From positions 1-64,000 of the forward strand of contig JAYWVB010000041.1 of assembly GCA_039881045.1 (NCBI GenBank): a stretch of 64,000 bases of DNA, in the 5' to 3' direction. The stretch comes from Chaetomium olivaceum (lineage: Eukaryota; Ascomycota; Sordariomycetes; Sordariales; Chaetomiaceae). The stretch's first letter is position 1; each line of letters starts with the position of its first letter. Made by a program: the position numbers and the translations under genes. Below are positions 12,072-23,474 of this stretch, one piece after another. Below the pieces are notes generated by a model. It was not told the origin of the DNA, did no database searches, and saw only the letters and a list, made by a program, of their open reading frames with translations.

Positions 12072-12078
12072 TGAGTCA
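12072..12078. promoter_or_regulatory. CPC1/Gcn4-type site (TGAGTCA), distal to NUP192, 180 bp from trpC
   Basis: A perfect TGASTCA heptamer, the established binding site of bZIP factors Gcn4/CPC1/CpcA. It lies about 180 bp upstream of the trpC start codon, where amino-acid starvation control would be expected. Confidence 0.65.
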
Positions 12079-12084
12079 GCTCGG

Positions 12085-12091
12085 TGAGTCA
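12085..12091. promoter_or_regulatory. second CPC1/Gcn4-type site (TGAGTCA)
   Basis: A second identical heptamer, 13 bp from the first start to start, in the same orientation. Paired sites at this spacing strengthen the case for cross-pathway control of trpC. Confidence 0.65.
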
Positions 12092-12678
12092 CGTCCAAGT
12101 TGTTGGAGGACCGGACGAATGTGTAAGAATGGCGGATCGTGAAAGCAACCAACTCTTATATCGCCAGGCACAGTCGTTCAGTGATCGGGCTAACAGATCG
12201 GATAAGCTGATGGAGGGGTTGCCACAGAGTCAGCGGAGGCCAAATCCTTGCGCCGCAACACCCGCAGCTTACAGCGTCAAAGTGCGCTTAAACGTTTAAC
12301 AGCAATTGGACCTTGCACCACAGAATGACTATGCGGACAGTGCTGGGAAGAAATGCAGAATTGCAGCTGCAGCTCTTATCGATAACAAATCTGGGTGGGT
12401 CCGATAGCTGAAAAATAGTAGGCTAGTGAGACCGCCTGGGCAACCGCCTGGCAGAGAGCTTCCAGGTTGGGACGGACGGACCCGCGTCGGCAGAGCGCGT
12501 CCCTCATAGCAAAGGGCCCATGTTAGAACCTAGAATCGCAATTCCAGATTCCAGATTCCACTTGCAGCTCCGGAGCTCTGCCACCACCACTCGCTTCCCA
12601 CCACCCGGACGGCACCTAGATTGTCGCATTTAATATTCCAGCACCGGCCGACCCTGGCCCGGATGGAGACCATTCCCA

Positions 12679-15600
12679 ATGGCTACCTTGACCGATAGAA
12701 CCTATTTTCCGCCGCTTGAGGAGTGTCTAAGCGGCAAGAAAATAATCCTGTTTGTTGCGCCGTCTTCCAGCATTCTCCCCCCACATATGTATCCTAACGC
12801 CGTTTACCTTTTCATAGCCCTTGGAAACTTGTCGCCGCTGCTCTCGAAGACTTGTCATGCGATCGACTCACCAGCGCCGCCGTGTCGGCCTTCCTCCGAG
12901 ACGGCTACGTCCACCAGTTCCTTAGGGAGCCAACAAAGACCTTCGCCCCGCCCGCGAACCAGACCAAGCTCGACTTTGAGACCAAGACTGGGGCCATTAA
13001 CGTTGTGCCCTCGCCGAACGACCCCTACGACCTCGATACCATCAAGAGCGACGCACAATGGCTGAGCAAGAACGTCAAGACCAACGAGGTGGCCGCCCTC
13101 CGCATTGTGCTTATAGAATACCAGTCGCGCGCTCATAGCCATCTCACTGGGCCGCTGTCTACACAAGATGTCGCCAACATTCAAGAAGCTGCCGGGGTGG
13201 GGGACGCGCAGGCCTCGGCCATCATGGCGGTCTTGAACGCGACAACGGTCGCCGATGCCGAATCGACCTGGGCCGACTTCGAAAGCGAGACCACCCGTCG
13301 CCAGCGGCTCCTGACCACCTACCTCTCCGAGCGGCGGTCCTTTCTGGGAGCCGTTGATGCGCTCCTCTCCTTTCTTCTACACTCGTGCTTGTCAGACGCT
13401 GGCTCGGAATTACAGGCCTTGCGGGATGCCGTGTTGCAGGAGGCGTTTGGCTTCGACAGCAACGCGACAAAACCTGACATGTCGCGCCTTGACGCCCTCG
13501 CGCCGACATACATTCGCACGCTCGACGACTGCTTCGTCCGGATCCACGGGCCACCGGAATCCCTCGACCTTCAAATTCTGACGGAACAATTGCAGGTCGA
13601 CTGGGTCAGGACAGCACTCACCGAAGCTATCCATGCTATGGCGTTGACCTTCCAGATTTTGGATCTTAAAGCCTCGCATTTCGCTACGCCCGAGATTGTG
13701 ACCCAGTGGTTTGCGCTCATGGACGCGTGCGAGTTCTTCGCGCCCGTTACCGGAGGGCATGAGCTCCTTGCCGAGCTAGTTATGCCGCTGCACAGCCTTA
13801 TCAGCGCCATCTCGTTGAAGGTGCTTAACATCGACCGGACGCTTTTATATCTAGACCAAGATGTCGATCTGTTGGAAGACGAGGAGCCCTACCTGGCTTC
13901 GTCCGACGCCCTCACCAGGATACACACCACAGTGTCGGCTGCTGCCAATGCTGGTTTGGCTACAACGATGCCCCTCGTGTTTGCCTGGTCCCTCATTCTA
14001 CACCAGATGCACATCGGGTACCAGGAACGAGCCGAGCGGCGCGATCTACTACAAAATCAGCGGGCGCAGGCCGGTTTTGAACTGGAGTATGAGCCATCTA
14101 GCACCTCTGGACGTCAGCGGCGGAACTCGGCTGGAAGTATTGTCTCCATCGAGGCGTCCTCGTATGATGTCTTTCTTGCCTCCCAACAGCTCGAACGCAA
14201 CATCGAGCCAGCAGAAAATATGGCTAGGATGGCCACTGCACAGGGCCAACTCTACGGGCTCCTAGCTGAAATGGCAGTATGCTTGGGGGCCGGCCAAAAC
14301 GCCGCATTCCGGCCGGTATTAGGTGCTCGCGCCCGCTTGGTTTTCCAAGACCTCCTCAAGCGAAGTGTCCATTACGTTGGTTATCAGTCGGAACCCGTCG
14401 AGTGCCTCCTCTCCATTCTGTCGGGAGGCAACCAATATTGGGATATCTCGCCGGAAATCCCTTCCAACGAAAAGGCCTCCCTTGAAATCTACACTCGCAT
14501 GTTGGATGATGACACTCTCAGGATGCAATATACCTCTCAGTCTCAGAGCCGCTTCCCTTACGAATTCCTCCCATTTTCCTCCATCTGCCGCATCCTGTCG
14601 GCTGCCCTGGTGACGGACAAGGATAATGCTGAACTCATTACTAGTCTGCTCGTCAAGACCCCAAGCCTTACTGTTGACTGGGACCCTCGGTGGGATAGGT
14701 CGTACGAACTAGTCTTTGAGGAGGAGAACACAAACTCGTTCCGCCTGACCAGGGATATCGATATTTTCGACGCAACGTCAAAATCCAACAGGCGGATCTC
14801 ACCCGAAGAGAAGTCCACAATGCCCAGCGGGACCTACGGCCGTTTCGTCACCGACGTTGGGAGGGTTGCGAAGCTGGAATTCGAACACTCTACGCTGGCT
14901 CTTTTCGGAAAACGTCTCGAGGTGAACCTCATGGCAGGCGCCTACGACACCGGACTGGGCTACTTGACGGTGGATGAACTTATTGAGGGAATCTCGCTGT
15001 TGGCGACGGTGCTGCGCGCCGAGGCCCTCAAATCCTCGAAAACGGATGCCGATCGGGGCTTGATGATCTTGACTGAGGCCAGCCGTTTGCTTCCGCAGGG
15101 CAAGGACATCTTGAGCATCATCTGCGACACGCTCGATAGCCTGGTAGAGGAGGAACTCGCAGATCTAGATGGCCCCAAGATTGCTGCCCTGTCATCATGC
15201 CTTCAGTTTCTGTATGCGGCACTCCCGGTGTGCCCGGGTCGGGTCTGGGCCTACATGGCGCGTTGCGCTCTCATCAACAGCGACACCCGGTCGGGGCGCC
15301 TGTCTAGGATTACGGCGAACCTCGACATGTTCGCTGAGAGATACGACCTGCTTTTGTCTGCCGTCAAGCTGTTCTCGAGCCTCGTCGAGAGCGCCATGAC
15401 AAGCGCCGTCCAGAGGAGATCGGGGATCAGCGCCAACAGCCGCGCTAAAGGGGAGGAGAACCCGTGGCTTGGGGCTTCCGACAAGATCGTGTCTCGGGTG
15501 TCTCTCTCTATTGCCCAAACAAGTATCGATCGACGTCTTCGAGAACTCGGCCACATGGAGGTTCCCCTCGGAGGTCGACCGCAGCGTCTTGGTCCGGGAT

Positions 15601-18304
15601 GTGGTAGGCATCATGCACAAACTGGTGACCTATGCACATAGCGTTGGGCCAAGGGATACTCCCAAGAGCTTGACGGGATCCCTTGCGCCTGCAGCCGGGT
15701 ACATTGTGGAGAGCTTCCTTTCCACCTCGGCAAGCTCACTGCGTTTCCAGCCTCTTCTCGCGACTCTGCTAGCTGCGTTCCAAATTCCCGACACGACGCT
15801 TTACCAGCGGCGTGCTCAAATTGTATCGGAGAGGCTAACAACGGTGCTGGCGTTTGCTACCACTCTGTTGCGGGTTGCTGACTACCTGAACCAAGCATCA
15901 GCCAACATCCAGACACAACTCTTCAAGTCTGCGTGCGTTGTTGCCCGGCTCCCAGCTATCAGGCACTCCTTCCGGATGCCCGCCATCGCCCTCCTAAGCG
16001 CGTTGGTGGAGAGCGCTGGGAAGAGCAGCGGCGAGCCGCCGTCTCTCCTAGGGTACCTGGGTCCGCAAGTGTCCCGTTCCTTTATCCAAATTGCCGGGCA
16101 GCTAGACCAGCCGTTTGACAGGACACCCGAGGTGGCGAGCACCTGGAAGTTCTTCTCAACCATCCTTCGGAACAGGCAGCAATGGATGGCCAACTGCTTG
16201 CTCACGGGCAAGACGCCGCGGGAAGCTCTCAAGGGCGAAGCCAAGATCGCGCAGCTGACCGCGGGTTCCGTGCTGTCAACAGCGCTGGAGAAGCTGCGCT
16301 CCATCAGAAACACGTCGAGCCAGGAAACCCTCGCCATACTCGACTTTTTCACGTCGGCCCAAAACTACTGGCCATGGACCATCTTCGCCATGCAGAGGGA
16401 TAAAGCGTTTCTGCAGGAACTGCGGGCCTATGTCCGCGACCTCAAGGCCCCCTCGGCGGTGGCCAAGGCCGACCCGGCCGAGGCGTGCTACCAAGCGAGG
16501 ATAGCGGCTTACATCGCCGAGACGTTCGCCATGCAGCTGTACCACCTGCGCCAGATGCGCAAGGAACAGGAGTTTGCCGCCGAGGTGGTCAACGACTTGG
16601 ACTATTTTCTCCGGGACGGTGTCGCAGTCTCGGACTACAACTCGTCTCTCCATGCCAACTTTGCGAGGAATTTTGCTCAGCGGTATACCGGGTGCTCTAT
16701 TGACGACTTCAAGAGGACTCTGCTGGTGCCGCGGGATCTGGGGTCTCAGTACTTTTACGCGCTGGACGTTGCGGAATCCATGCTGGGCCACGATGCTGGC
16801 TGGGCTGGGTCGCGCCACAACGGCTTCCGGCGAGAGATGGAGGCGGCGAACCTCAACCTTTCCTTGGTGGAGGCTGAAGTGGTGAGTTGATTCGACCATC
16901 GTCTACAATGAAGGGTATTTGCTAACTGACCTAGTCACTGTTCCATGCTTGGGAGTATCTGCTCCTGGAGCTCAGCACTTGTTTGCTGCCGAAGTACGGG
17001 ACCGCCAGGCAGATGTTGCAGGTTGCCGAGCAGTGTTTCGAGGCGAATCAACGGCCGCAGCCACCAGAGAACATCTTCGTCGTCCTCGCCCACTCGCGGG
17101 CAAATCTTGCCTTGACGCTGCTGCAGCGACTTGCGGATTGCTCGCTCCTCCCCAAGGACATCAGCCAGCTCCTCTCGCTCGTCTCCGCCACCATCAACGG
17201 CGTCGAGAACCCGTGGAGCAAAGACCAGATATCCTACTTCCGCACCCTCCTCAAGATTTTGTTCGTCGTCCTCCGCGGGTCGAAGCACTCCAACAACGCC
17301 GTCCCTCAAAAGCCCGCCCCCGAAAGCCCCGTCGCCGTCACCCAGCTGGTCCTCACCACGCTCGACCGCGTCGTCGCCCGCTCCTTCCGCAACCTCGCGG
17401 CGCTCGTCCACGAACCCGACGCCGCCACTACACCCGAGGACCTCGCCCTCATAACCGCCATCCTCCAAGCCTGCCTCAGCGTCCCCGGCATCGAACAATG
17501 CCAGCTCCAAGTCCTCAACATCATGTCCTCCCACGACATCCTCCAAGTCGCCACCTCGCTCTTCTCCTGGTCCGACCGCCTCGCCGACAAAGGCGACCCC
17601 ATCTACGGCGAGCTGGCCTTACTCCTCCTCCTCGAACTCTCCGCCCTCCCGGCCCTCGCCGAACAACTCGCCTGCGACGGCCTGCTCGGCCACCTCACAT
17701 CCGCCAAACTCGCGGGTTTCATGCGCCGCCCCAACGTTCCCCCTTAGCCGATAACGCCGGCGCCGCGCGCTGCTACGCCGTCTGGGCCAAGGGCGTTTTA
17801 CCTCTACTCCTTAACATCCTCGGCGCCCTGGGCGCCACCATCGCACCCGAGGTCGCCTACGTGCTCAACCAGTTCCCCAACCTCCTGCGCGCGTCGGTCG
17901 ACCGCCTCGAGGCGCCGGGGCTCAGCCGCACCGTGCCCCTCACTGGAGGGGCTGCGGGAGGCTCGGCCTTCGTGGTGACGCTGGTCGCTGTGTCGGAGGT
18001 GCACTCGCTCGCGCTGCTGACGCGGGTGTTGGGGGCGCTGCGCGCGGCGAATTCAAGGGATATCCCCGAGGTGGTGTGGGATGCGGGGGCCGTGCTGGAG
18101 AATGTGGAGTTTTGGTTGGCGAGTCGGAAAGTGTTAAGGGAGAGGCTGCTGCCGTTGGGGCCGAGGGAGGCGGAGTGGCGCGGGGTGGCGGCGTCTAGTG
18201 AGGCGGGGGTTGTGGGTGGATGTGAGAATCGGTTGGAGGAGAAGGCGGTGGGGTTGTTGGAGGGGGTGAGGGATGTGTTGGCGGAGGAGGGGGGGTATGA
18301 GTAG
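12679..18304 (+). CDS. nup192: inner-ring nucleoporin Nup192/Nup205, with two apparent frame breaks
   Basis: Exons are 12679-12749, 12818-16881 and 16935-18304; phases fit and branch points (CCTAAC, GCTAAC) are visible. Product length would be about 1830 aa, as for fungal Nup192, a large alpha-solenoid scaffold of the nuclear pore inner ring. Recognisable conserved stretches include LTSAAVSAFLRDGYVHQFLR, WVTQWF-type helices, NPWLG near 15464 and WAKGVLPLLLNILGALGAT near 17788. Two breaks interrupt the frame. At 15525-15532 the tetranucleotide ATCG occurs twice in tandem; with one copy the text reads SIDVFENSATWRF in frame. Near 17736 one base is missing in a TTCCCCC run, between MRRPNV and ADNAGAARCYAVW. 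Sequence either side stays fully coding, so the lesions are recent or artefactual. The gene should be essential. Confidence 0.88.
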
Positions 18305-18905
18305 GAGTTGGAAGGGGGGATGGGAGGATAGGTGTGTGGGTGGGTGGGTGAGTGATGGTGAGGGTGAGGGTGACTTGATGGAGGTATTTTGGGAGGTGGT
18401 TGTGGGGGAATTGGTAGTATGGGAATTGGTAGTAGTGGGAGTTTTCTTTGTTTTCTGTCTGGCTATTGGCGAGTAGAACGAGTTTATGGTTTGAGGATCT
18501 TGGGTATCTGTCATCTGCCTGGTGAAGTGTGAGTTGAGACTTGATTAGATGTGTGTGTGTATGTTTGTGTTCATGCCGTCTGCCAGTCGTTCTGCAAACC
18601 TGCAAAAAAAGTCATGCCAGAGCTACGGTCGACAAATCCCATAAACCCCATAATGTTACACAGCTAGCTCCACGCTGAAGCCGGTCTATCGTATCCATCC
18701 CTATCCCTCCCAACCCTATCCCGCTCGGCTTTCCCCTGTCATGCGTCCCTTGATAATGTACAGCGTAGCCCTCATATCCCAAGGATGTGTGTCCTGTGTC
18801 CGAGCACAGTCGTTGAGTAGAGAGACGGCATCCCCGCCACCCCAACCCATTCATACCTCCCCCCCTTTCTCCCTCCCTCCTTTGTAGAGTCTTCAAGGCC
18901 TAGAT
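18305..18905. other. convergent spacer NUP192 / TIM9
   Basis: The first 200 bases after the NUP192 stop are strongly GT-rich on the + strand, and a short (GT)n run lies near 18550. No gene or RNA is supported. Confidence 0.5.
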
Positions 18906-19388
18906 CTACCGCTTCTGCATCTCGGCTGTCATGGCCGCATTCAGCTCGGCGAAGCGCTCGCCCAGGCGGGTCTGGGTGGTCATGGACTTGGTGACGCAGC
19001 GGCTGATGCAGCCGGACTCGCGGCCCGAGAGGGCCTTGGAGGTGAAGTCGTCGACGCAGGCGCTGAAGCAGTTGTCTACTAGGCTGCCAAAGACCTGTCG
19101 GTTGTGGATGTGGGTGGTTAGTTACGGTTGTTGTTTGTGTCGGCTTGGGGTTTGCGGGGGGGGTTTTGCGGGGGCTAGGGAAGGGGAAGGGGGAAGGGGG
19201 AAGAGAGGGAAGGTGGTTATTGGACGGGAAAGGAGGACGTACGTTCATAAACTCTTTGACTTGGCGCTTCTGCAAGCGCTGTTCCAGCTCACGCTGCTCG
19301 GATGCTGAGAGCCTGGGGTTTGACATGGCATGTTAGTATTGGCAATGGTTGTTATGTTTGGGTTGTGCTGTGCCTACCCTGTGTCCAT
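18906..19388 (-). CDS. tim9: mitochondrial intermembrane-space chaperone Tim9
   Basis: Exons are 19388-19378, 19312-19243 and 19094-18906, giving 89 aa, the normal size of small Tims. Tim9 forms a hexamer with Tim10 and escorts carrier proteins to the TIM22 complex. The twin CX3C motifs are intact (CFSAC and CISRC), embedded in the Tim9-specific LSASEQRELEQRLQKRQVKE start and LGERFAELNAAMTAEMQKR end. The first exon encodes only Met-Asp-Thr and part of Gly, so it is easily missed. The reading frame is unbroken. Confidence 0.93.
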
Positions 19389-19911
19389 GATGCTAATTCT
19401 TCGTGAACGGTGTGGGTGGTTGTTAGGTGAGTAATGTGTGGTTTCGAGGACCTGAATTCGTGATGTTTGATCGGCTTGTTGATGGAGGTGGTTCCAAGTC
19501 GGGTCCCGCCGCTCGTAGCGAGTTATCGCGATAAACAAAATTCCTTTGGCTTGGCTGAATCGTGAATGGTCCGTGCACTCGACCGAAGCATTGGCCGAAC
19601 AACTTGGCACACCCGTGGACGACATATGCCAAGACGGACCGGTTGCTTGTCCTGGGGTCCTGGGCTGAGACCCTTCTTGCCGGCATCACATCACTTGACA
19701 ATTCACTTCCTTCCAAGATCATCTCGTATCTCAGAGACTCAGAATGATGAAAAGTTGAGAAAATGGTCGCGCCACCGACTTCAGTGTACGATGGCTTTTC
19801 GCCTTTAAAATGGATTTGGAGATCATTTTCTCTGGCGCGCCATGGTTTCTGGCATCATCCCGAGTCAATCATGAGGCCATTCCATCATTCCACACTCCCG
19901 AGTCCACTATA
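19389..19911. other. intergenic region upstream of TIM9
   Basis: About 520 bp lie between the TIM9 start and the 3' end of the eIF5A-like gene; both are on the - strand. It should contain the TIM9 promoter. I see no further gene. Confidence 0.45.
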
Positions 19912-20617
19912 TCACTGTCTAACCACCTTAACATCGACAACCGCCTCTTCACCCATTGCGCTGAGGACAGTAACGACTATTAATTGTCAGTTGGCTTACG
20001 TAGAGTTGCGCTCCGCGAAGATGCTTACCACAACGCCCCCTGCCGCCGTCCTCAATGTCATTGATCTTTTGGCCGAGCTCGCCTTCGGGGTGCTTGATGC
20101 TGTCGCTCGTCTCGCCTTGGGAGTTCACCAGAGTGAGGTAACCGTCGGCGGAATCCTGTTTAGCCGTAGTCAGTCATATCGTCTCACTGTTCGCGAACAC
20201 CCCCGCTCGCTGACTGACCTCGAGGGCGTACTCCTCGTAGTGCACGTAGGGGACCTCCATTACGCTACTGGAACGGAGTAATTCCTGCAATTCCCGGCCG
20301 GTAAAAAGGTCAATGCCGATGAACTGGACCTGATGGCCGGTTTCGCGGGGAGATATGTCCACGATCTTGCAAGCGCGGCCCCTGAGGAGACCATAACCGC
20401 CCAGCTTTTATTCAGCGCAGGGCACGGGGTAGGTTGCATTTTGTTGGGGATTGTGGTCAAACTGCAGATAGCATAATTAGTATAATAGTGATAGTCGCCT
20501 TTTCGAACAGATTTGCCAGATATCTAATGTGAAGGAAACGTATATTGAACGAGAAACGAGAGAGCAAAAACACGAAGAAATGAAACGTACATTGTGATAG
20601 TGCTGCTCCTCATCCAT
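19912..20617 (-). pseudogene. eIF5A/HEX1-fold paralogue lacking the hypusine loop, with one in-frame stop
   Basis: Four exons fit in phase: 20617-20591, 20461-20219, 20155-20029 and 19976-19912 (153 codons). Similarity to eIF5A is clear: MDEEQHYHN start, RACKIVDISP, FIGIDLFTG, MEVPYV, DGYLTLVNSQGET, HPEGELGQKI and TVLSAMGEEAVVDVK. Two oddities stand out. The loop that in eIF5A carries the hypusine lysine (TGKHGHAKV) is shortened to TGHQVQF and has no lysine, resembling the Woronin-body protein HEX1 rather than a working eIF5A. A TAA codon interrupts exon 2 between PVPCAE and KLGGYG; replacing CAA by TAA would be one C-to-T change. Either a recent pseudogene of a divergent paralogue or a sequence error in a functional one. 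It is not the canonical eIF5A gene. Confidence 0.72.
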
Positions 20618-21627
20618 TGTGACAAAGGGCGTAGCAGCGTCTAAATGTGATTAGGAGCCGGGGAAGGGTTAAGAGTAGGCTTGATTAGCAACTGATTCTG
20701 CTATGAAGAAAAGGAGGGAGCCGAGTCTTTTTAGGGGGCCGGTTTGCTTGAAACATGTAGCTTTAACTTTAGGGGGCGAGTGTAGAGAGTGGAGTGGAGG
20801 GAAGGCCCGCGATCACGAATGAGAGCCCAATTTATGCCCAATTTCTTTTGAACGGACCAGATCATTCACAGACCCGAAGCTCTAGAATGGTTCAGGTTGA
20901 CCTGCATTGCCGGCTCACTATCAGAATTTTGACCCTCAGGCTGCAGCAGCCACTCGCCGAGGCCTTTCAATACCCCCAACCTCGTTAGGCTTTTTGGCAT
21001 TAAGCTCCCCGCATTTGCAACGCATCTTGCATTTCAGCTGATCAGCTTTCGGTCCATCAATCGGGCTAGGACCACTCGGCGACAGCGTCACGGCGCTGGA
21101 AAGGCGCCGCTACGAAGCATCAATCGAGACGAGTAAAGGATCGACAATAATGAGAATGGTGAAAAGAAGAGAGCAGCTGAAGTCCCACCAGATGTCTCTT
21201 TATTTATGGAAACCGTCCATGGCGGTCTGTGGGGGCGAGTGTATGCGACTATACATGTACATGTACGTAGCTGGTGTCTGAGTCGGCCCGGAGGAGGAGC
21301 CGCTCTTTAGGCGCCATTCCCGTGCCTTCAACGGGACGGCAGGTAGTCGGATCGCCGTTTTATTAGGCCCAACGAGTAAGGTCTGTGGGGCTGTGGCTGC
21401 GAGCACCGGTCCTGAATCGCTCTCGCATCGGGCCTGCAAAGCAGCCCTTTCGTCTTCTCCTTCTTCGCAGTTTGTAGTTTAAGTGTTTAAGTTTTCTTTC
21501 GTCAAGATAGTCTACCCTGTGTGCGGCCGAGCTGTAGCTCCGCGTTCCATGGCTGCTGAAGCTGTACTGCAGTTACCAAGGCGGCGCGAACGCTTGGGGG
21601 TGGGATTCCATAATCGCCAAGACCCCA
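20618..21627. other. intergenic region
   Basis: About 1 kb between two - strand genes. It contains a TACATGTACATGTACGTA alternating stretch (about 21252) and no credible gene. Confidence 0.45.
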
Positions 21628-22941
21628 TCAACCGCTGTCGACATTTCCCGTGAGAACGTCCATCAAGCGAGGAAATGTCCCGCCCACTATGGCATCAACC
21701 CATAGTTCCGTCCGCTTCAGAAACCAGCCAGCACCACAGCGAGCGACAGCGCCATAGAAATCCAACTTCAATCCCCCGTTCGCAACCTCTGTCTCCCACT
21801 GCGGCCAAAGTTGCTTCATCTTGTCAGCGTAAACCTTGCGCAGCTGCGTCTTATCATACTCCATCATATGGATCCAGTACAGCTCCGTCTTCCCCTCGTC
21901 ATCCAGTCCATCCGACCCCTTGCCATCATCACTAGCATCCCCGTATCCATCTCTCTTTGGCTCCTCTTCCCGTGTTGCTCCGAGCAAAAACTTGGGCATC
22001 TCAGCAGCCATCCAAAGGGGTTTGCATGAGACGCACTCCCAGTCGATGAGCGCCGTGACCTTGCCGTCGTCGTCAACCAGGATGTTTGCCAGGGAAAGGT
22101 CGTCGTGCCATAGCACAGTTTGTTCGGCTGGATTTTGAAGAGGAGGGAAAATCTTGGGAAGCAGCTTCGTCAACTTGTCGGCGATCCGCAGGCAATCTTC
22201 GGCGTCCTCTCGCTCATCTTCGTCTTCTTCCTCCGCGAGCACCTTCTCTTGCTCTTGGCGGACGATGCTCAGGTACGCGCTCAGCCAGTCGTGACTAGAT
22301 CGGAAAGGGCCACGGGCAATATCGTAGTTGAAATGGTCCCCCATGAAAAACATGCGCGATACGATCCGGCCAGGCTTCGCGTCACTGGGAGGGGTGTGTT
22401 TGGAGTCCAGGTTGCCAGGGGTAAGCGTGCCGATGGATTGGAATTTGGCGTCCTCGAGGCTGTGACGGAAAAGCTGGCTCTGAAACTGTGCGATCTGCTC
22501 GACAACCCACGTCTTTTCAGCCATGGACATCTTGCGCCACCTCTTGTAGGCCGGAATGCCAGGCATCAGCTCCATGAGAATCCACTCAAAGCCGATCTCA
22601 TTGTCCTGGCTGTCGTCAAAGGCAATGACCTTGGGGACGGGAGCATGGGTCCTGCGGCGAATCCAGCGCAAAGTAGTGACTTCGCCCAATGTTTTATACT
22701 TGGGATCAACGGGCAGCGATACGCGGAGCAAGGACGTGCCGCTCGGGCTCTCGACGAGGTAGACCTTGTTGAAGGCGCCTTCGGCATGGAAGGTTACGAG
22801 GCAGCGGTCCTCGGCGGAGAGACCCAGAATTCTTCGACAGACTTGAGCAATGCTGGCGAGCTGGGGCTGCCGTGCCCAACGGGGTGTTAGGTCGAGGCCG
22901 CTATCGTCCCACTTGAGTCCGTCACGTTGGTGCTGCGGCAT
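21628..22941 (-). CDS. APH-family phosphotransferase (aminoglycoside-phosphotransferase fold)
   Basis: Single exon, 437 aa, intact. Motifs of the APH/choline-kinase-like fold are present in order: AEGAFNKVYLVE (nucleotide loop, about 53-64), EWILMELMPGIPAYKRWR (about 124-140), the catalytic loop WHDDLSLANILVDDDG (HxD...N, about 283-298) and the metal-binding ALIDWECV just after. This family is greatly expanded in filamentous fungi and usually has no assigned substrate; resistance to aminoglycosides should not be inferred. An acidic insert (EEEDEDEREDAEDC) lies before the catalytic loop. The start is the only upstream ATG before the conserved region. Confidence 0.85.
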   Translation of the reverse strand: MPQHQRDGLKWDDSGLDLTPRWARQPQLASIAQVCRRILGLSAEDRCLVTFHAEGAFNKVYLVESPSGTSLLRVSLPVDPKYKTLGEVTTLRWIRRRTHAPVPKVIAFDDSQDNEIGFEWILMELMPGIPAYKRWRKMSMAEKTWVVEQIAQFQSQLFRHSLEDAKFQSIGTLTPGNLDSKHTPPSDAKPGRIVSRMFFMGDHFNYDIARGPFRSSHDWLSAYLSIVRQEQEKVLAEEEDEDEREDAEDCLRIADKLTKLLPKIFPPLQNPAEQTVLWHDDLSLANILVDDDGKVTALIDWECVSCKPLWMAAEMPKFLLGATREEEPKRDGYGDASDDGKGSDGLDDEGKTELYWIHMMEYDKTQLRKVYADKMKQLWPQWETEVANGGLKLDFYGAVARCGAGWFLKRTELWVDAIVGGTFPRLMDVLTGNVDSG

Positions 22942-23474
22942 TTTGATAATGGAGCTCGAAGATGGGCTGCACCCGGTAGTGAAATCAAGAAGAGGCAGAG
23001 GTCACTTGGTCCTGTTGTGGTTGCAACGGGTCAGTTTGGCACTATCCGACGGCTGGTGAGCCGCGAGCGCGACTGATATGACCGTTTGAACTCCTATCGG
23101 CTGAGCGAGTGACCGTTTGGACCGTTGGAACTATCGGCTGAGTGGAGGCGACGGTTGCGATTGCTGTTGCCTTGGTGATGATAAACTTGGCGACGCGAGG
23201 TCACATACATACGGCCGAATTCCCGTCTGTGCGATTGAAATGTCGGCTTTTTCCTTGTCCGACGGTCAGGACCACAAGCGTGTTTGGTTGGCTAGAAACA
23301 CACCGGAAACGAAAGTCAACTTGAACCAACAGCGCAAATCACCCCACTTACTCAATTTCGTATTCCTCCATGAATTCATGATCTGTAGCTTGCCCACGCG
23401 TGCATAGCACCCCTGCTCCTAACCTCATCGAGCAAATCTTATATTACAAAAAAGTCCATGGCAGCGCCACAATA
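22942..23474. other. intergenic region
   Basis: About 530 bp between the APH gene and the FTA2-like gene; presumed promoter of the APH gene. It contains a partial direct repeat of GGCTGAG(C/T)GAGTGACCGTTTGGACCGTT text around 23065-23145, but no gene. Confidence 0.4.

Larger units (their letters stand above)
11894..12678. promoter_or_regulatory. divergent trpC / NUP192 intergenic region
   Basis: This 785-bp spacer holds both promoters. The trpC side carries two TGAGTCA heptamers (12072 and 12085). A CTTATCGATAAC palindrome-like stretch (about 12376) contains GATA. I see no open frame worth annotating. Confidence 0.6.

Noticed and set aside
16276..17602. - strand frames of up to 207 codons opposite NUP192
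   Set aside because: Third-position GC bias on the + strand opens the antisense frame; no domain similarity.
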